A stretch of DNA of 6,217 bases from Candidatus Cloacimonadota bacterium (lineage in GTDB: Bacteria > Cloacimonadota > Cloacimonadia > Cloacimonadales > TCS61), in assembly GCA_014382915.1 (NCBI GenBank), contig JACNIV010000061.1, positions 1 through 6,217 on the forward strand. The letters are read 5' to 3'. Each line of letters starts with the position of its first letter. Position 1 is the first letter of the stretch. Below the pieces are notes generated by a model that was not told the origin of the DNA, searched no databases, and saw only the letters and a program-made list of their open reading frames with translations. Position numbers and translations under genes: made by a program. Shown piece by piece: positions 5,619 through 6,217 of this stretch.

Positions 5619-6217
5619 ATGAAAAAAATGAAATTATTTTTTGCATTCATTATTTTAGCAACAAGCCTGAGTTTCTTATATGCAGGTTGGGACTTCGTAG
5701 CAGGAGGATATATTTCCAATATCGACTTCGTTGGAAATGATGGATGGGCTATTTTAAGCGAAGGTCTTGTAATACATACACCAAATGGTGGAACAACCTG
5801 GGAATACCAACATACTGCAACATCAGAAAGACTTTATGATGTTAGTTTTGTTGATAATTTAGAAGGATGGGTAGCAGGAAATGATGGGCTCATATTCCAT
5901 ACTACAGATGGTGGAAATATCTGGACACAACAAAATAGTACTATTACATCAGGTCTTCAATCCATCATTTTTGTAGATGCTCTTAATGGTTGGGCAGCTG
6001 GAAGTTTTGGAAATGTAGTTCATACTTCAGATGGTGGTGTAACCTGGTCTTCGCAAACCAGTAGTATAAGTAGTAAAATCTATTCAATCTATTTTGTAGA
6101 TGCTCTCAATGGTTGGGCAGTTGCAGCTAGCGATTACATTATTCACACAACTGATGGTGGTGCAACCTGGGTTACCCAGACCAATCCTACTACCGATTCA
6201 ATGCAAGATGTTATTTT
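5619..6217 (+). CDS. Secreted Ycf48-like/BNR-type beta-propeller protein (3' truncated)
   Basis: The frame is open from ATG 5619 to the window edge (199 codons). A Sec signal peptide, MKKMKLFFAFIILATSLSF then LYA, predicts cleavage after A22. The mature part consists of repeats with a strict 41-residue period. GW pairs are at 42, 83, 124 and 165; [DN]GGxxW motifs start at 56, 97, 138 and 179; FVDxxxGW recurs in units 2-4. This GWAxGxxGxIxHTxDGGxTW pattern is typical of Ycf48/Hcf136-like propeller blades (photosystem II assembly factor family). In non-phototrophic FCB bacteria it occurs in exported surface or secreted proteins, commonly carrying a T9SS sorting tail. A tail here would lie beyond the edge, so it is an expectation only. 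AAGGAG at 5606-5611, 7 nt upstream, fixes the start. The function is unknown; photosynthesis is not implied. Confidence 0.88.
   Translation, partial: MKKMKLFFAFIILATSLSFLYAGWDFVAGGYISNIDFVGNDGWAILSEGLVIHTPNGGTTWEYQHTATSERLYDVSFVDNLEGWVAGNDGLIFHTTDGGNIWTQQNSTITSGLQSIIFVDALNGWAAGSFGNVVHTSDGGVTWSSQTSSISSKIYSIYFVDALNGWAVAASDYIIHTTDGGATWVTQTNPTTDSMQDVI
5727..6217 (+). repeat. Tandem 123-bp (41-residue) propeller-blade repeats
   Basis: At least four units of about 123 bp are visible, the last running to the window edge. Conservation reaches DNA level between units 3 and 4: 30 of 33 bases agree between 5970-6002 and 6093-6125. This suggests recent duplication or recombination among units. Units 1 and 4 lack some of the Gly residues found in units 2 and 3 (GWAILSEG and GWAVAASD against GWVAGNDG and GWAAGSFG). 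Confidence 0.85.

Noticed and set aside
5522..5719. 65-residue antisense frame spanning the gap and the start of the propeller gene
   Set aside because: It overlaps the signal peptide of a well-supported + strand gene and consists largely of AT-derived Phe/Ile/Lys/Asn codons.
5619..6217. Photosystem assembly factor implying a phototroph
   Set aside because: Ycf48-like repeats are widespread in exported proteins of non-phototrophs, and nothing else here suggests photosynthesis.

Overview
The window reads as a low-GC Gram-negative genome of the Fibrobacteres-Chlorobi-Bacteroidetes (FCB) group, possibly Cloacimonadota. This is an inference from four things: a T9SS-like C-terminal sorting tail on the first gene, a large outer-membrane barrel protein ending in Phe, a heptose gene for LPS (gmhA), and a secreted Ycf48-like propeller protein. 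All genes I can support lie on the + strand.

Layout. Bases 1-158 are the 3' end of a secreted protein with a FlgD-like/T9SS-type sorting tail. It opens on a 16-mer resembling a known dispersed repeat. An 8-nt gap leads to a 1092-residue exported protein (167-3445) with a signal peptide, duplicated N-terminal beta modules, a SprA-like stretch and a probable C-terminal beta-barrel. Close behind come gmhA (3460-4053), dtd (4050-4487, overlapping gmhA by ATGA) and a YihX-like HAD phosphatase (4491-5078). The gaps are 14 nt, a 4-nt overlap and 3 nt, so these genes are probably one transcript, perhaps including the two upstream genes. The set combines envelope biogenesis (outer-membrane barrel, LPS heptose) with housekeeping (D-aminoacyl-tRNA editing, a small sugar-phosphate-type phosphatase).

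After 5078 the DNA becomes more AT-rich and looks like a separate accessory stretch. A 149-nt gap with a possible sigma70-type promoter precedes two tiny adjacent genes (5228-5359 and 5372-5500). They encode 43- and 42-residue, very Arg/Lys-rich proteins. Both have strong ribosome binding sites and share ERRK at residues 13-16 and DRRK near the C-terminus, so they look like diverged tandem duplicates. They are the most novel item here. A further 118-nt gap leads to a secreted protein of 41-residue Ycf48/BNR-like repeats (from 5619) that runs off the right edge.

I saw no tRNA, rRNA, CRISPR array, transposase or convincing intrinsic terminator. No gene-free stretch exceeds 150 nt.
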